Source of the DNA: Anaerolineales bacterium
Lineage (GTDB): Bacteria > Chloroflexota > Anaerolineae > Anaerolineales > Villigracilaceae
Direction: 5' to 3'
Assembly (NCBI GenBank): GCA_020060625.1
Contig: JAGUZU010000108.1
Location: 1-33,376, forward strand
Length of the DNA stretch: 33,376 nucleotides
Both the position numbers and the translations under genes were made by a program. Below, in pieces: positions 13,507 to 21,961 of this stretch; the first letter of the stretch is position 1, and each line of letters begins with the position of its first letter. The notes under the pieces are model-generated. The model was given only the letters and a program-made list of their open reading frames with translations. It was not told where the DNA came from and made no database searches.

Positions 13507-16326
13507 CTAACCTTGTTTCCCGTCGCGGACGCTCAACTGGGCGATGGTGCGGGGAGCGCCGAGGGCATGACCCAGTTCGCGCGCCGCAATTTGCAGAACG
13601 GCTTCCACGCTGGTGGCGCTTTGGATCTTCTGGCTGATGAGGTTCAGCCTCGATTCCCGTTCAGCCTGTTGTTGCGCCAGCGAGAAGGTGCGGGCGTTTT
13701 GCAGCGCGACTGCCACCTGTGCGGCGAGCGTGGTCTGAATGCGGATGTCGTCATCGGTAAAGTGATCCGCTTGATCCGCCTGCGCGTCGAACACGCCCAA
13801 TACCCTATCGCCGACGATCATCGGCACGGCCAGCTCGGAGCGGGTTTCCGGCAGGAGCGGGTGGGGCAGGAAGTCCGGGTCGGAGCGCACGTTATTCACG
13901 AAGAAGCCTCTTCGTTCGCGGGCGGCGCGCGCCACGAGGGATTGCTCGCGGTTGAGCGGGATGCGGCGTCCTTCCGTCACCATTTGTTTGCCGACCTCGC
14001 CCGCGCCGGCGGAAAGTTCCAAAGTGTCTCCCGCCTCGTTCAGCAGGTAGATGTGAGCGTGATACAGGTTGAAGGAACGCTTGGTGAGGTCCACCACTTC
14101 CTGCAACAGGCGGTCGGTCTCGATGATGGTGGCGGCGGCGGTACTCACGTTTGCCACCACTTCCAATTCCGCCGCGCGTTTTTCCACTGTCAGTTCCGTC
14201 TCTTTGCGCTGCGTGATGTCGAAGCGGACGGCGACGTATTTGACCGGCTTGCCGCGCTCGTTGAGGATGGGCGCGATGGTGGTATCCACCCAGTAAATAG
14301 ATCCGTCTTTTGCCTTGTTGCGGATTTCGCCGCGCCATACCCTGCCGTTGGCGATGGTGACCCACAAATCGCGGATGTATTCCTTTGAATGGTAACCGGA
14401 GTTTAGGACGCGGTGATCCTGCCCGATCAATTCCTCACGGGTATATTTTGAGATCTGAACGAACTTGTCATTGACGGATTCGATCCTGCCGCTCACATCC
14501 GTGATGGCGACGATGGCGCCTTCGCTTACCGCGCTCTGGAAACCTGCCAATTCCGCGGAGGTGGCAATGGTCTTTTCATACTGGCGGATGTTTTGGATGG
14601 CGATTGCGGTCTGGTTTGCAATGGATGAGATCAGGTTGGCATCCTGTTCCGAAAGGCTGTTTGCCGCATTGTTTTGCACGTCCAGCACGCCCAGCGCCTG
14701 TCCGCCTGCGAGGATCGGCACGGCGATTTCGGATTTGGTCTCCGGCAGGAGCGGGTTGGGGAGCCAGTCCGGGTCTTTGGAAGTATCCGGGACGAGCACG
14801 AATTCCTTTGTTTCGGCGGCGCGCCCAACAAGACCGCGTCCGCGCGGGATTTTATGCCCGCGTTCGAGCAGGGTCTTTCCGGCTTCCCCCGTTCCGCCTG
14901 TCATGGTCAGGTTTTCGCCGTCGGCATCCAACAGGTAGATATGGGCGTGATAATAGTTGAAGGCGGATTGCAGCTGTTCCACCACTTCGACCGCCAGTTG
15001 TTGGAGATCGAGGATGGAGGAAATCCTGCGGCTGACTTCGGCGGATGTTTCCACTGCCTTCGAACGCTGGAGCAATTGAGCGGTCATGTCGTTGAAGGTG
15101 GATGCCAGGACGCCGAGTTCGTCCTGGCGTTCGATTGCGATGCTTGTTTCCAGATTGCCCGCTGCAATGGCTGTGGCGCCATCTTTAAGTTCCAGAATGG
15201 GTTGTACGAATGAGCGCGATACCGTGAATGCAATTGCGAGCGCAAGGGCGATCACAATGAAGCCAGCGACCGAAATGGCAGCAACGATGAAGTTCGTCAA
15301 TTGATTGGCAGTGGCGAGAGATTCGCTTTCGTCAATCTTTGCGATGAACGCCCAATGGAGGTTGCCGATGTCCATCGGCTGCCACGCGGCAAACGCAGGC
15401 GATCCGCGATAGTCTATGATGGGTCCGGAACTGGTTTCGCCTGCCAGCGCGCTGTTGGAGGATATGGTGTCCACTTTTACTTTCAACAGTGAGTCCGGGG
15501 TAAAAAACGATTCGGTTCGGAAGAGTTTATCTTCGCCAACGAGGAAGGTCTCACCGGTTTCGCCCAAACCCGTGCGCTCCTGCATGATTGCGCTGATTCT
15601 GTCAATGGATAATTGAGCGACAAATACTCCCATCGCCCGCCCGGAGTCATAAATCGGCGCGGCGATGAATGCGGCTGGCGCTCCTCCCGACGGTGTGTAA
15701 AATTCAAAGTCGCTGAACACGACCTCTCCCGCTGGCAGAGCTAAAGCTTCCTGAAAGAGTTCAGCCAGATGGGTGTTGGCGTATTCCCCGTTGATCAAAT
15801 TAGTGCCAAATTCATCCTCTTTTGTAAGCGTGTATATGATTTGCCCGTTGCGATTGATCACAAACACATCGTAAAAACCAAAGGTGTCCTTAATACCCGC
15901 TAAATATGGCGTTGATTGGCGGTGCGCGGTTGTGTAGTCACTGTTATCGCCGGCGTCCACGCGGTCGGGTTTTCCGAGGTACAAGGAACGCACGACGTTT
16001 GGTCCCGCCGCATTAAACCCGTCATTGAGAGTTGAGAGCGCGCTCACCATGGATGGAGCGTTTGAGTTGAGTCTGACGTTGTTTGCGCGTTCGGAAAAAT
16101 ATGTGGTCAATTGCTCGTATTTGAGAGTGCGTATCGCTTCCAATTGCGCCAGCGCATTTTCCTGCAGGGTCTGACGGAGTTGGGATATGGTCAATATCCC
16201 GATGAATGCACTGACAACCAATACCGGAAGCGCTGCCATGAGGACGGTGATGCCTGCCAGTTGATTGCGGATGGACGTCCTGAAGCGGTCAAATGTGAAC
16301 CATTTGGTTGAGTTTTTGTTATCCAT
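13507..16326 (-). CDS. Membrane sensor: dCache-HAMP-GAF-PAS-GAF without kinase core
   Basis: A 939-residue protein anchored in the membrane. The first membrane helix is about 24-47 and an extracytoplasmic dCache-type sensor spans about 60-330. The second membrane helix is about 345-369, followed by HAMP (370-425). A GAF domain (about 435-585, [13 protein letters not shown]), a PAS domain (about 597-710, ending RFDITQRKE) and a second GAF (about 725-880) follow. It ends soon after a helical [11 protein letters not shown] segment, where related proteins normally continue into more sensory and kinase domains. There is no HisKA, HATPase, methyl-accepting or GGDEF domain. The next gene, three bases downstream, is a soluble kinase, so the two probably form a split sensor kinase. 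Its start codon overlaps the stop of the upstream remnant ORF (TAATG). Confidence 0.9.
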   Translation of the reverse strand: MDNKNSTKWFTFDRFRTSIRNQLAGITVLMAALPVLVVSAFIGILTISQLRQTLQENALAQLEAIRTLKYEQLTTYFSERANNVRLNSNAPSMVSALSTLNDGFNAAGPNVVRSLYLGKPDRVDAGDNSDYTTAHRQSTPYLAGIKDTFGFYDVFVINRNGQIIYTLTKEDEFGTNLINGEYANTHLAELFQEALALPAGEVVFSDFEFYTPSGGAPAAFIAAPIYDSGRAMGVFVAQLSIDRISAIMQERTGLGETGETFLVGEDKLFRTESFFTPDSLLKVKVDTISSNSALAGETSSGPIIDYRGSPAFAAWQPMDIGNLHWAFIAKIDESESLATANQLTNFIVAAISVAGFIVIALALAIAFTVSRSFVQPILELKDGATAIAAGNLETSIAIERQDELGVLASTFNDMTAQLLQRSKAVETSAEVSRRISSILDLQQLAVEVVEQLQSAFNYYHAHIYLLDADGENLTMTGGTGEAGKTLLERGHKIPRGRGLVGRAAETKEFVLVPDTSKDPDWLPNPLLPETKSEIAVPILAGGQALGVLDVQNNAANSLSEQDANLISSIANQTAIAIQNIRQYEKTIATSAELAGFQSAVSEGAIVAITDVSGRIESVNDKFVQISKYTREELIGQDHRVLNSGYHSKEYIRDLWVTIANGRVWRGEIRNKAKDGSIYWVDTTIAPILNERGKPVKYVAVRFDITQRKETELTVEKRAAELEVVANVSTAAATIIETDRLLQEVVDLTKRSFNLYHAHIYLLNEAGDTLELSAGAGEVGKQMVTEGRRIPLNREQSLVARAARERRGFFVNNVRSDPDFLPHPLLPETRSELAVPMIVGDRVLGVFDAQADQADHFTDDDIRIQTTLAAQVAVALQNARTFSLAQQQAERESRLNLISQKIQSATSVEAVLQIAARELGHALGAPRTIAQLSVRDGKQG

Positions 16327-16532
16327 TACGTTACTCTTTCTATTGCCCGGTGGTGCGATTGATGTCCGGGCGCAGTTTGCAAATGCGGGAAGGATACGAT
16401 CAGGCTGCGGTACACCTGCCTGATCTGGGATGGGTTTCCTTCGATGCGGGCGGGGAGATGCGCGCCCGTCTCGTCGAGGATTTGTCCCTTTTCCTGCGCC
16501 TGGGGTTGGAATTCATCCGCGACTTCCATCAC
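16326..16532 (-). pseudogene. Detached and truncated HATPase fragment of the upstream kinase
   Basis: The frame after the stop of the 532-residue protein reads [16 protein letters not shown], then [21 protein letters not shown]. This strongly resembles the region of a histidine-kinase ATPase domain up to the N box (DPSQIRQVLRNLIVNA). It then loses similarity and stops at 16326-16328. G1 and G2 ATP-binding boxes are absent. A one-base deletion near 16531 (CTGCTGATG to CTGTGATG) would explain the frame break. It could still be translated as a 67-68 residue peptide by TGATG coupling, but it cannot bind ATP in the normal way. Confidence 0.7.
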
Positions 16533-18127
16533 AGGGCGGCACCCATGGTCTCGCGCCTTTCCTCCGCCTGGCGAAGGTCCGCGCTGGTCAGTTTCAACAT
16601 GCTTTCGACCCGTTCGAGCATGTTCCCGGCGGACGTCTGAATGTGACCGACGTACTCCCGTTGCTGGGCGTTGAGCGGTCCCGCCTTTGTGAGCAGGTCG
16701 CTGTATTGGGTGATGAATGCGATTGGATTTTTAAGGTCGTGTGAAACGGCGACGAAGAATTCGTTTTGCATCCTTTTGAGTTGTTCCCGTTGCCAGGCGG
16801 CGTTTTCGTACAGCCGCGCGTTCTCGATTGCAATTGCCGATTGGGTGGCGATTGCCTGCAAAAGCAGGAGATTTTCCTGCGAAAAATAATTTTCCTGTTC
16901 ATGCGTCAGGAACAACAGCCCCAGCAGCCCGCGCCGTCCAAATATGGGCGCGACCGCCGCCGAGCGGACAGAGGCGGCAGCGGGCATTTTCCAAATAGGA
17001 TCGCTTTGGGTATCGTTTACGATCATCCCTTGGCGGGTTTCTGTGATGTGTTCGAGCAGGCTTCTTTGGATGTCCATGTGTCCCCTTTCCTCCCCGCCGT
17101 TGGAATCCGGAACTTTATGCCATTCGGTCGCATTGCCCGCCTCATCCAGCAGGACCATGTGACCTTCCATCGCTCCCAGCGCTTCCACCACGCGCTTCAG
17201 CGCCGCGTTCGCGATCTCTGCCGTATTTGCGCACTCGCTCAACTCCTTGCCGATTTCCGGAAGCAGACTCAATTCACGATTGCGGCGGCGGATGATATCC
17301 TCCGCCTCCTTTACGCGCAGTTTGGCGCGGATACGCGCCATTAACTCGCGGCGGTCGAACGGCTTGGTCACATAATCATCGGCTCCCAGGTTCAAACCGA
17401 ACTGCACATCCATGGGCTCCAGCCGCGCCGCCGTCAAAATAATGACGGGAATATGCGCCGTTGCGGGGTTTGCGCGAATCTCTTCAAGGATGGCGAAACC
17501 ATCCTTGTTGGGCATGTTTATATCCAATAAGATCATGTCCGGCAGTTCATTCCGCGCTTTGTTTAGCGCTTCCAACCCATCCATTGCGCTGATATGGTCA
17601 TAGCCTTCATTTTCGAGATAGCGGGTGAGCAGGGTAATGTTATCGGGCATATCGTCTGCCACGAGGATCTTGAATCTTCTCTTCGGCGCAGGCGACTTGC
17701 CGAGCGGTTTTTTTGTTTGATTCATTTCTTCGATTGCCTGCGCCGCGATCTGACAAATGCGCTCCGGGCGGACAGGTTTGAGAATTACTTCATTGACTCT
17801 TAATCGTTGCGAAGACACTTTTAACCCCGGCACGTCATAGGCTGTGATGAGATATGTATACGAAGGCTTGCCGCCGGGGTGGTTTTGGAGTTTTTCGATC
17901 AATTCCAGACCGGTCATCTCCGGCATAATCATGTCTGTGATCAAAATATCCACAGCGGTGTGCCGCACCTTATCGAGAGCATCCTGCCCGCTGGTTGCCG
18001 AAGTCACCTGAATGGACGCTCCCAACTGTGACAGCGCGCGCGCCAGCATGGTGGCGGTATTGGGATGATCGTCCACAACGAGGATGCGAACAGGGTATTG
18101 ATCTTGCGGGGGGCTTTCCCGGTTCAT
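16529..18127 (-). CDS. Double-receiver GAF protein with HisKA but no intact ATPase domain
   Basis: A 532-residue cytosolic protein. Receiver 1 (about 12-130) has Asp19/Asp20, Asp65 in ITDMIMPE and Lys117. Receiver 2 (about 152-270) has Asp158/Asp159, Asp202 in LLDINMPN, Thr232 and Lys255. A GAF domain spans about 290-437. A HisKA domain follows with His463 in VSHDLKNPIA. The protein stops at residue 532, just where the ATPase domain should start. The continuation lies in another frame (16326-16532) and is itself truncated. It therefore cannot autophosphorylate alone but could accept or relay phosphate. The start is preceded by a 164-base gap with no clear Shine-Dalgarno. Confidence 0.88.
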   Translation of the reverse strand: MNRESPPQDQYPVRILVVDDHPNTATMLARALSQLGASIQVTSATSGQDALDKVRHTAVDILITDMIMPEMTGLELIEKLQNHPGGKPSYTYLITAYDVPGLKVSSQRLRVNEVILKPVRPERICQIAAQAIEEMNQTKKPLGKSPAPKRRFKILVADDMPDNITLLTRYLENEGYDHISAMDGLEALNKARNELPDMILLDINMPNKDGFAILEEIRANPATAHIPVIILTAARLEPMDVQFGLNLGADDYVTKPFDRRELMARIRAKLRVKEAEDIIRRRNRELSLLPEIGKELSECANTAEIANAALKRVVEALGAMEGHMVLLDEAGNATEWHKVPDSNGGEERGHMDIQRSLLEHITETRQGMIVNDTQSDPIWKMPAAASVRSAAVAPIFGRRGLLGLLFLTHEQENYFSQENLLLLQAIATQSAIAIENARLYENAAWQREQLKRMQNEFFVAVSHDLKNPIAFITQYSDLLTKAGPLNAQQREYVGHIQTSAGNMLERVESMLKLTSADLRQAEERRETMGAAL

Positions 18128-18179
18128 GCCGCTATTCTTGCATTAAACCACCCGCATCGAAGTTTGTAATTGTTTGGGG

Positions 18180-18198
18180 AAAGTTGGCAAAAGTTGGC
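18180..18198. promoter_or_regulatory. Direct repeat AAAGTTGGC x2, possible response-regulator site
   Basis: AAAGTTGGC occurs at 18180-18188 and again at 18190-18198, a 10-base period. It lies in the 164-base gap between the OmpR-type regulator gene and the downstream double-receiver gene. OmpR-family proteins usually bind tandem direct repeats one helical turn apart, so this is a reasonable candidate site, by inference only. Confidence 0.4.
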
Positions 18199-18291
18199 GA
18201 TCTATTCCCCCGTTTGTCGGTTTTTTGAAAAATTGGATGAGACGCTTCGCAAATCGGCTATGACTGTAGCTGTCGCCACTATCGGGGAAAA

Positions 18292-19098
18292 TTACTCCGG
18301 CACGAAGCGATATCCGCTCCCCCGCACATTGAGGATGCGAACCGGCTTTTGCGGATCCGGTTCGATGGCTTGGCGGATGTGGTGGATGTGCCATTTTGCC
18401 AGTTCCTGCGCTTCACGCATGTTGGCTTGATAGCCCTGCGCTTCCGCCACCAGCGTTTGGTAGTCCACCACGGTTGGCGCGTGGCGCGCCAAAACCAGCA
18501 GGTAGTCGAAGGAAGTGGGGGGCAGGTCTATGGTCTCTTCGTTGATGGCGGCGCGGCGCGCGAGCAGGTCCAGCGTGACTGCGCCGCGCTTTAGAAAACG
18601 GACTGGCTCCGGGTTTATTGCAGGCGCCCCGTTACCTTTCCCTTCGGTTTCCCCGTTTTCCAGGCGCTTTAACTCGTTTTGCAATGCCTCGATCTGACGG
18701 GTAATCTCGCGGATGCGTTTTTCCTTTTGCAGGTTTGCAAGAACGGCTTTTGCCCGCTCTATGACAGTTTCCGGTTTGAGAGGCTTCAACAAATAATCCG
18801 TTGCGCCATGTCGTAACGCTTCCACCGCTGAATTCACGTCGGGCTGCGCGGTAAACAGGATGACGGGCAGGGACGGATCGCTGGCTTGAATCTGTTTAAG
18901 CATCTCCAAACCCTGAATGCCGGGCATGCGCAGGTCTGTGAGAACCAGGTCGAAGGTTGTTGTTTTTAGAAAATCCAGCCCCTGCTCGGCGTTTTCAGCG
19001 GTGGTTACTTCAAAGCCCGCCTGCTGGAGGATGCGCGCCAGTGTTTTGCGGAGCGAGGCTTCATCGTCTATGATAAGAATATGACCCGTAATCTTCAT
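18292..19098 (-). CDS. Response regulator with C-terminal winged-helix DNA-binding domain
   Basis: A 268-residue regulator. The receiver occupies about 5-120 with Asp11/Asp12, phospho-acceptor Asp55 in LTDLRMPG, Thr83 and Lys105. A charged coiled coil (about 122-150) links it to a C-terminal OmpR/PhoB-like winged helix (about 167-266), ending in the typical wing sequence ILNVRGSGYRFVPE. The coiled-coil linker is longer than in standard OmpR proteins and could support dimerisation. Its start codon overlaps the stop of the upstream kinase by four bases, so they form a kinase-regulator pair. Confidence 0.92.
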   Translation of the reverse strand: MKITGHILIIDDEASLRKTLARILQQAGFEVTTAENAEQGLDFLKTTTFDLVLTDLRMPGIQGLEMLKQIQASDPSLPVILFTAQPDVNSAVEALRHGATDYLLKPLKPETVIERAKAVLANLQKEKRIREITRQIEALQNELKRLENGETEGKGNGAPAINPEPVRFLKRGAVTLDLLARRAAINEETIDLPPTSFDYLLVLARHAPTVVDYQTLVAEAQGYQANMREAQELAKWHIHHIRQAIEPDPQKPVRILNVRGSGYRFVPE

Positions 19099-21824
19099 TT
19101 GCTCTCTCTATTTTGAACCGGCAGCCAGACCCTGAAAACCGCGCCCTGGTTCAGATTGTTTTCAGCGGAAATACGTCCCCCGTGGTTTAGAACGATCTCG
19201 CGTGAAATGGTCAGCCCAAGCCCCGTCCCGCCCGGTGAATTTGTGATGAAAGGTTCGAAAATATCCGGCAGGATGGATTCTGAAATTCCAGGACCCATAT
19301 CGGATACGGAAAAGACAATTTCATTCACGTCGCTCAGGAATTTTGTGCGCGCCGTCAGAATGCCTCCTTCGGCAGACATGGCTTCTATGCCGTTTACGAA
19401 CAGATTAAGCGCAACCTGCCGGATCTGGTCTGATATTGCCGGCACAAGGGGCAGGTTGGGATCCGCGTGGAATTCAAAGGCGACCCGGTTTTTTCTCAGG
19501 TGGGGAACGAGCAGCGCGTGAACATCTTCGATAATGTCATTGATCTGGGTTGGCTTTCGTTCGTCCGCCCGGGTGGGGCGATAGGTATCCCGCAGGCGTT
19601 CGATCATGCCAGACATGCGTTCCGATTCCGCCAGCACAATATCCAGGTCCTGTCGTCCCTGTTCGGAGAGTCCCTTTTCCTCCTTAAGGAGGAAAAGGGC
19701 ATTGTGGATGGCTTGAAGCGGGTTGTTCAACTCATGGGAAACAGAAGCAAGCAATCGTCCCATGATGGCGAGGCGTTCGTTCTGGATTAACTGGTCGCGC
19801 ATCGCCTTTTCCTGCTGGTGCGCCATTTTCAGGTCTTCGTATAGTTTTGCCTTTTGCAGGGAGATCGCAAGCTGCCCCGCCACGGCGCTGACCAGTTGCT
19901 GGTCGCGCAGCGTGAAGGTCTTTGGCGGAGCCTGCTGAACATCCAGGATGCCGAACAACTGCCCTCCAACCTTGACCGGAATCGCCATTTCAGATTGTGT
20001 CTCCGGCAGGAGGGGATTGCGGACAAAAAACTCCGTCTCGTTCACATTATTGACGCACAGGGGAGAGGACGTTTCCGCCGCGCGCCCAACGATGCCTGTC
20101 CCTGCGCCCAGACGATGCTTTCGCTCATGCAGTTTCCTACCAACCTCTCCGCTGGCGGCATGCAGGAACAGATCGCCGGTTTTCGGCTCGATGATGTACA
20201 CCTGAACGTGATAGTAGCCAAAATTGACCTGAAGCAATTCCACGACATCTTTCAATAGGTCGTCGGCATTGAACGCCGCCAACCCCTGGGTGACGTAATA
20301 TAAGGCGTTTGCTTCCTTCAGAGCCTGGCGGGTGTTTTCCAAAAGGCGGGCGTTTTCCAGCGCGATGGCGGCATGGTTTCCCAGCGAGCGCAGCAGGCGC
20401 CCGTCGCTTTGCGTGAACGCGTATGGAATTTTGCTTTGCACGCTGATCGTTCCGAGTTTTCGCTCCCCGCTGGAGATGGGAGCTGCCATCAGGGAACGAT
20501 AGGTCGGTTTAAAGTCGCTCTTCAAAAACCTGCCGTCCTTTTTCACATCGGCAATATTGATGGTGTCCCCGCTTTCGATGGCTTGCCCTGCAACGCCCTC
20601 CCCGAGGCGCATTTTCTTCTTCCCCTCATTCGAAGAACTCAACCCCGTCACCGCTTTGGGAATAAGAATCTCTCCCTGCTCGTCCAAAAGATGGATGACG
20701 GCTTGTTCCGCCCCCGAAACCAGTTTCTTCGCGGAAGCCGCGATCAAATCCAGCAGGTCCATCAATCCGATGCGTTCGGCTTCGCCAAGCGAATGCGCGA
20801 TCTGGGACAACGCTTCCGACTCTCGCAAACGTTTTCTGATGACGTTCGACGACTGCTCCAGGGCGTTGTACAGTTTGGCGACTTTGGCTTCCGCTTGTTT
20901 GCGTCGAAATGCCGTCCCCAATTGCGCGGCTATGGCGGAGATGAGGGTCATCATCCCCTCATCCTCCTGCTGTATTTCGCTCATGAAAAACACCATGACA
21001 GCCACAAGCCTGTTTTTCATGAAAACGGGAATTCCCATTGCGGCTTTTAATCCGAACTCCCTGGCAATGTCAGCGCGTAGAAAATTTGTATCGAGGGTTG
21101 TATCCGGTATGAACGCCGCTTTTCCGGAGGACCAAACTCGCCCGGGGAGTCCGGTTTCCGATGTAAATTTATATTCAATGCTTTTGCGTCGAAACCCCTC
21201 CAGGTTTGGGTCCTTATAAAAGCAGGGTGAACCAAGTTCGAGTTGTTTACCGTTATCCGAAAGTATCCATATTTCGCCGAGGTCCCAGCCGGCATTTTCA
21301 CAAATTACGCGCATGGTCTGTTCGAGCGCGGAATCGAAATCCTCTGATTCGGCGATGATCTGGGTCAATTTAAGCAGCAGCCGCATCTCAAGGTCCGCCC
21401 TTTTGCGGTTGGTAATATCCCGTAAGAACACCGAGAACACCAGCCTGCCGTTGAATTCCAGTTTTGCAATGGACGCCTCCGCCGGGAATTCTTCCCCATT
21501 TTTTCGCAATCCGTAAATCTCCCGCCGCTCTGCCATGGAGCGCGACGCTTCGAGCGATTCCGAGAAATTCACCATGTGTTTGCGGTGTGCCTCGACGAAA
21601 CGGGGCGGGATCAGGATGTCCAGCGGTTTGCCGACCACCTCCCCGGGGGCATACCCGAAAATGGCTTCCGCGCTTTTATTAAAGGACAGGATGCGCTGGG
21701 ATTCATCGAGGAAAAGGATGGCTTCCGCAGCGTTGTTCAGGATGTTCGCGAGCATGGATTCGTTGCCCTGAATATTGTCCCGCGTTGGGTTACGCTTGGA
21801 TTTGGATGAAACGGAGGGTGTCAT
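19095..21824 (-). CDS. PAS-GAF-GAF-GAF histidine kinase (NtrB-like core)
   Basis: A soluble sensor kinase of about 909 residues from the chosen start. Its order is PAS (about 20-140, ending FLRDITNRKRA), GAF (about 150-310), GAF (about 335-495), GAF (about 510-660, YYHVQVYIIEP) and HisKA with His697 in VSHELNNPLQAI. The HATPase has N box NLFVNGIEAM, G1 DMGPGIS and G2 GGTGLGL, so it is complete. The third GAF closely resembles both GAF domains of the 13507-16326 sensor. The frame is open to a GTG at 21896, with ATGs at 21848 and 21824; none has a well-spaced Shine-Dalgarno. I chose 21824 because the residues upstream are low-complexity and unlike the family. It overlaps the response regulator gene by four bases. 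Confidence 0.9.
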   Translation of the reverse strand: MTPSVSSKSKRNPTRDNIQGNESMLANILNNAAEAILFLDESQRILSFNKSAEAIFGYAPGEVVGKPLDILIPPRFVEAHRKHMVNFSESLEASRSMAERREIYGLRKNGEEFPAEASIAKLEFNGRLVFSVFLRDITNRKRADLEMRLLLKLTQIIAESEDFDSALEQTMRVICENAGWDLGEIWILSDNGKQLELGSPCFYKDPNLEGFRRKSIEYKFTSETGLPGRVWSSGKAAFIPDTTLDTNFLRADIAREFGLKAAMGIPVFMKNRLVAVMVFFMSEIQQEDEGMMTLISAIAAQLGTAFRRKQAEAKVAKLYNALEQSSNVIRKRLRESEALSQIAHSLGEAERIGLMDLLDLIAASAKKLVSGAEQAVIHLLDEQGEILIPKAVTGLSSSNEGKKKMRLGEGVAGQAIESGDTINIADVKKDGRFLKSDFKPTYRSLMAAPISSGERKLGTISVQSKIPYAFTQSDGRLLRSLGNHAAIALENARLLENTRQALKEANALYYVTQGLAAFNADDLLKDVVELLQVNFGYYHVQVYIIEPKTGDLFLHAASGEVGRKLHERKHRLGAGTGIVGRAAETSSPLCVNNVNETEFFVRNPLLPETQSEMAIPVKVGGQLFGILDVQQAPPKTFTLRDQQLVSAVAGQLAISLQKAKLYEDLKMAHQQEKAMRDQLIQNERLAIMGRLLASVSHELNNPLQAIHNALFLLKEEKGLSEQGRQDLDIVLAESERMSGMIERLRDTYRPTRADERKPTQINDIIEDVHALLVPHLRKNRVAFEFHADPNLPLVPAISDQIRQVALNLFVNGIEAMSAEGGILTARTKFLSDVNEIVFSVSDMGPGISESILPDIFEPFITNSPGGTGLGLTISREIVLNHGGRISAENNLNQGAVFRVWLPVQNRESK

Positions 21825-21907
21825 TCCCTGTATTTTAACGTATTCCATCCCTGTGATTATTTCAATTGCAGGACTGTCGGTTGCGCCCACCCCCACGCAG
21901 GCGGGTG

Positions 21908-21936
21908 TTGTGTTTATAAATAAAATGGGTTAACAT
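21908..21936 (+). promoter_or_regulatory. Candidate promoter for the HD-GYP gene
   Basis: TTGTGT (21908-21913), a 17-base A/T-rich spacer and TAACAT (21931-21936) lie 25 bases before the start codon, in the short divergent region between two signalling genes. Match to the sigma-70 consensus is moderate. Confidence 0.45.
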
Positions 21937-21961
21937 GCACGTGAATTTATGGCGGTAGGGT

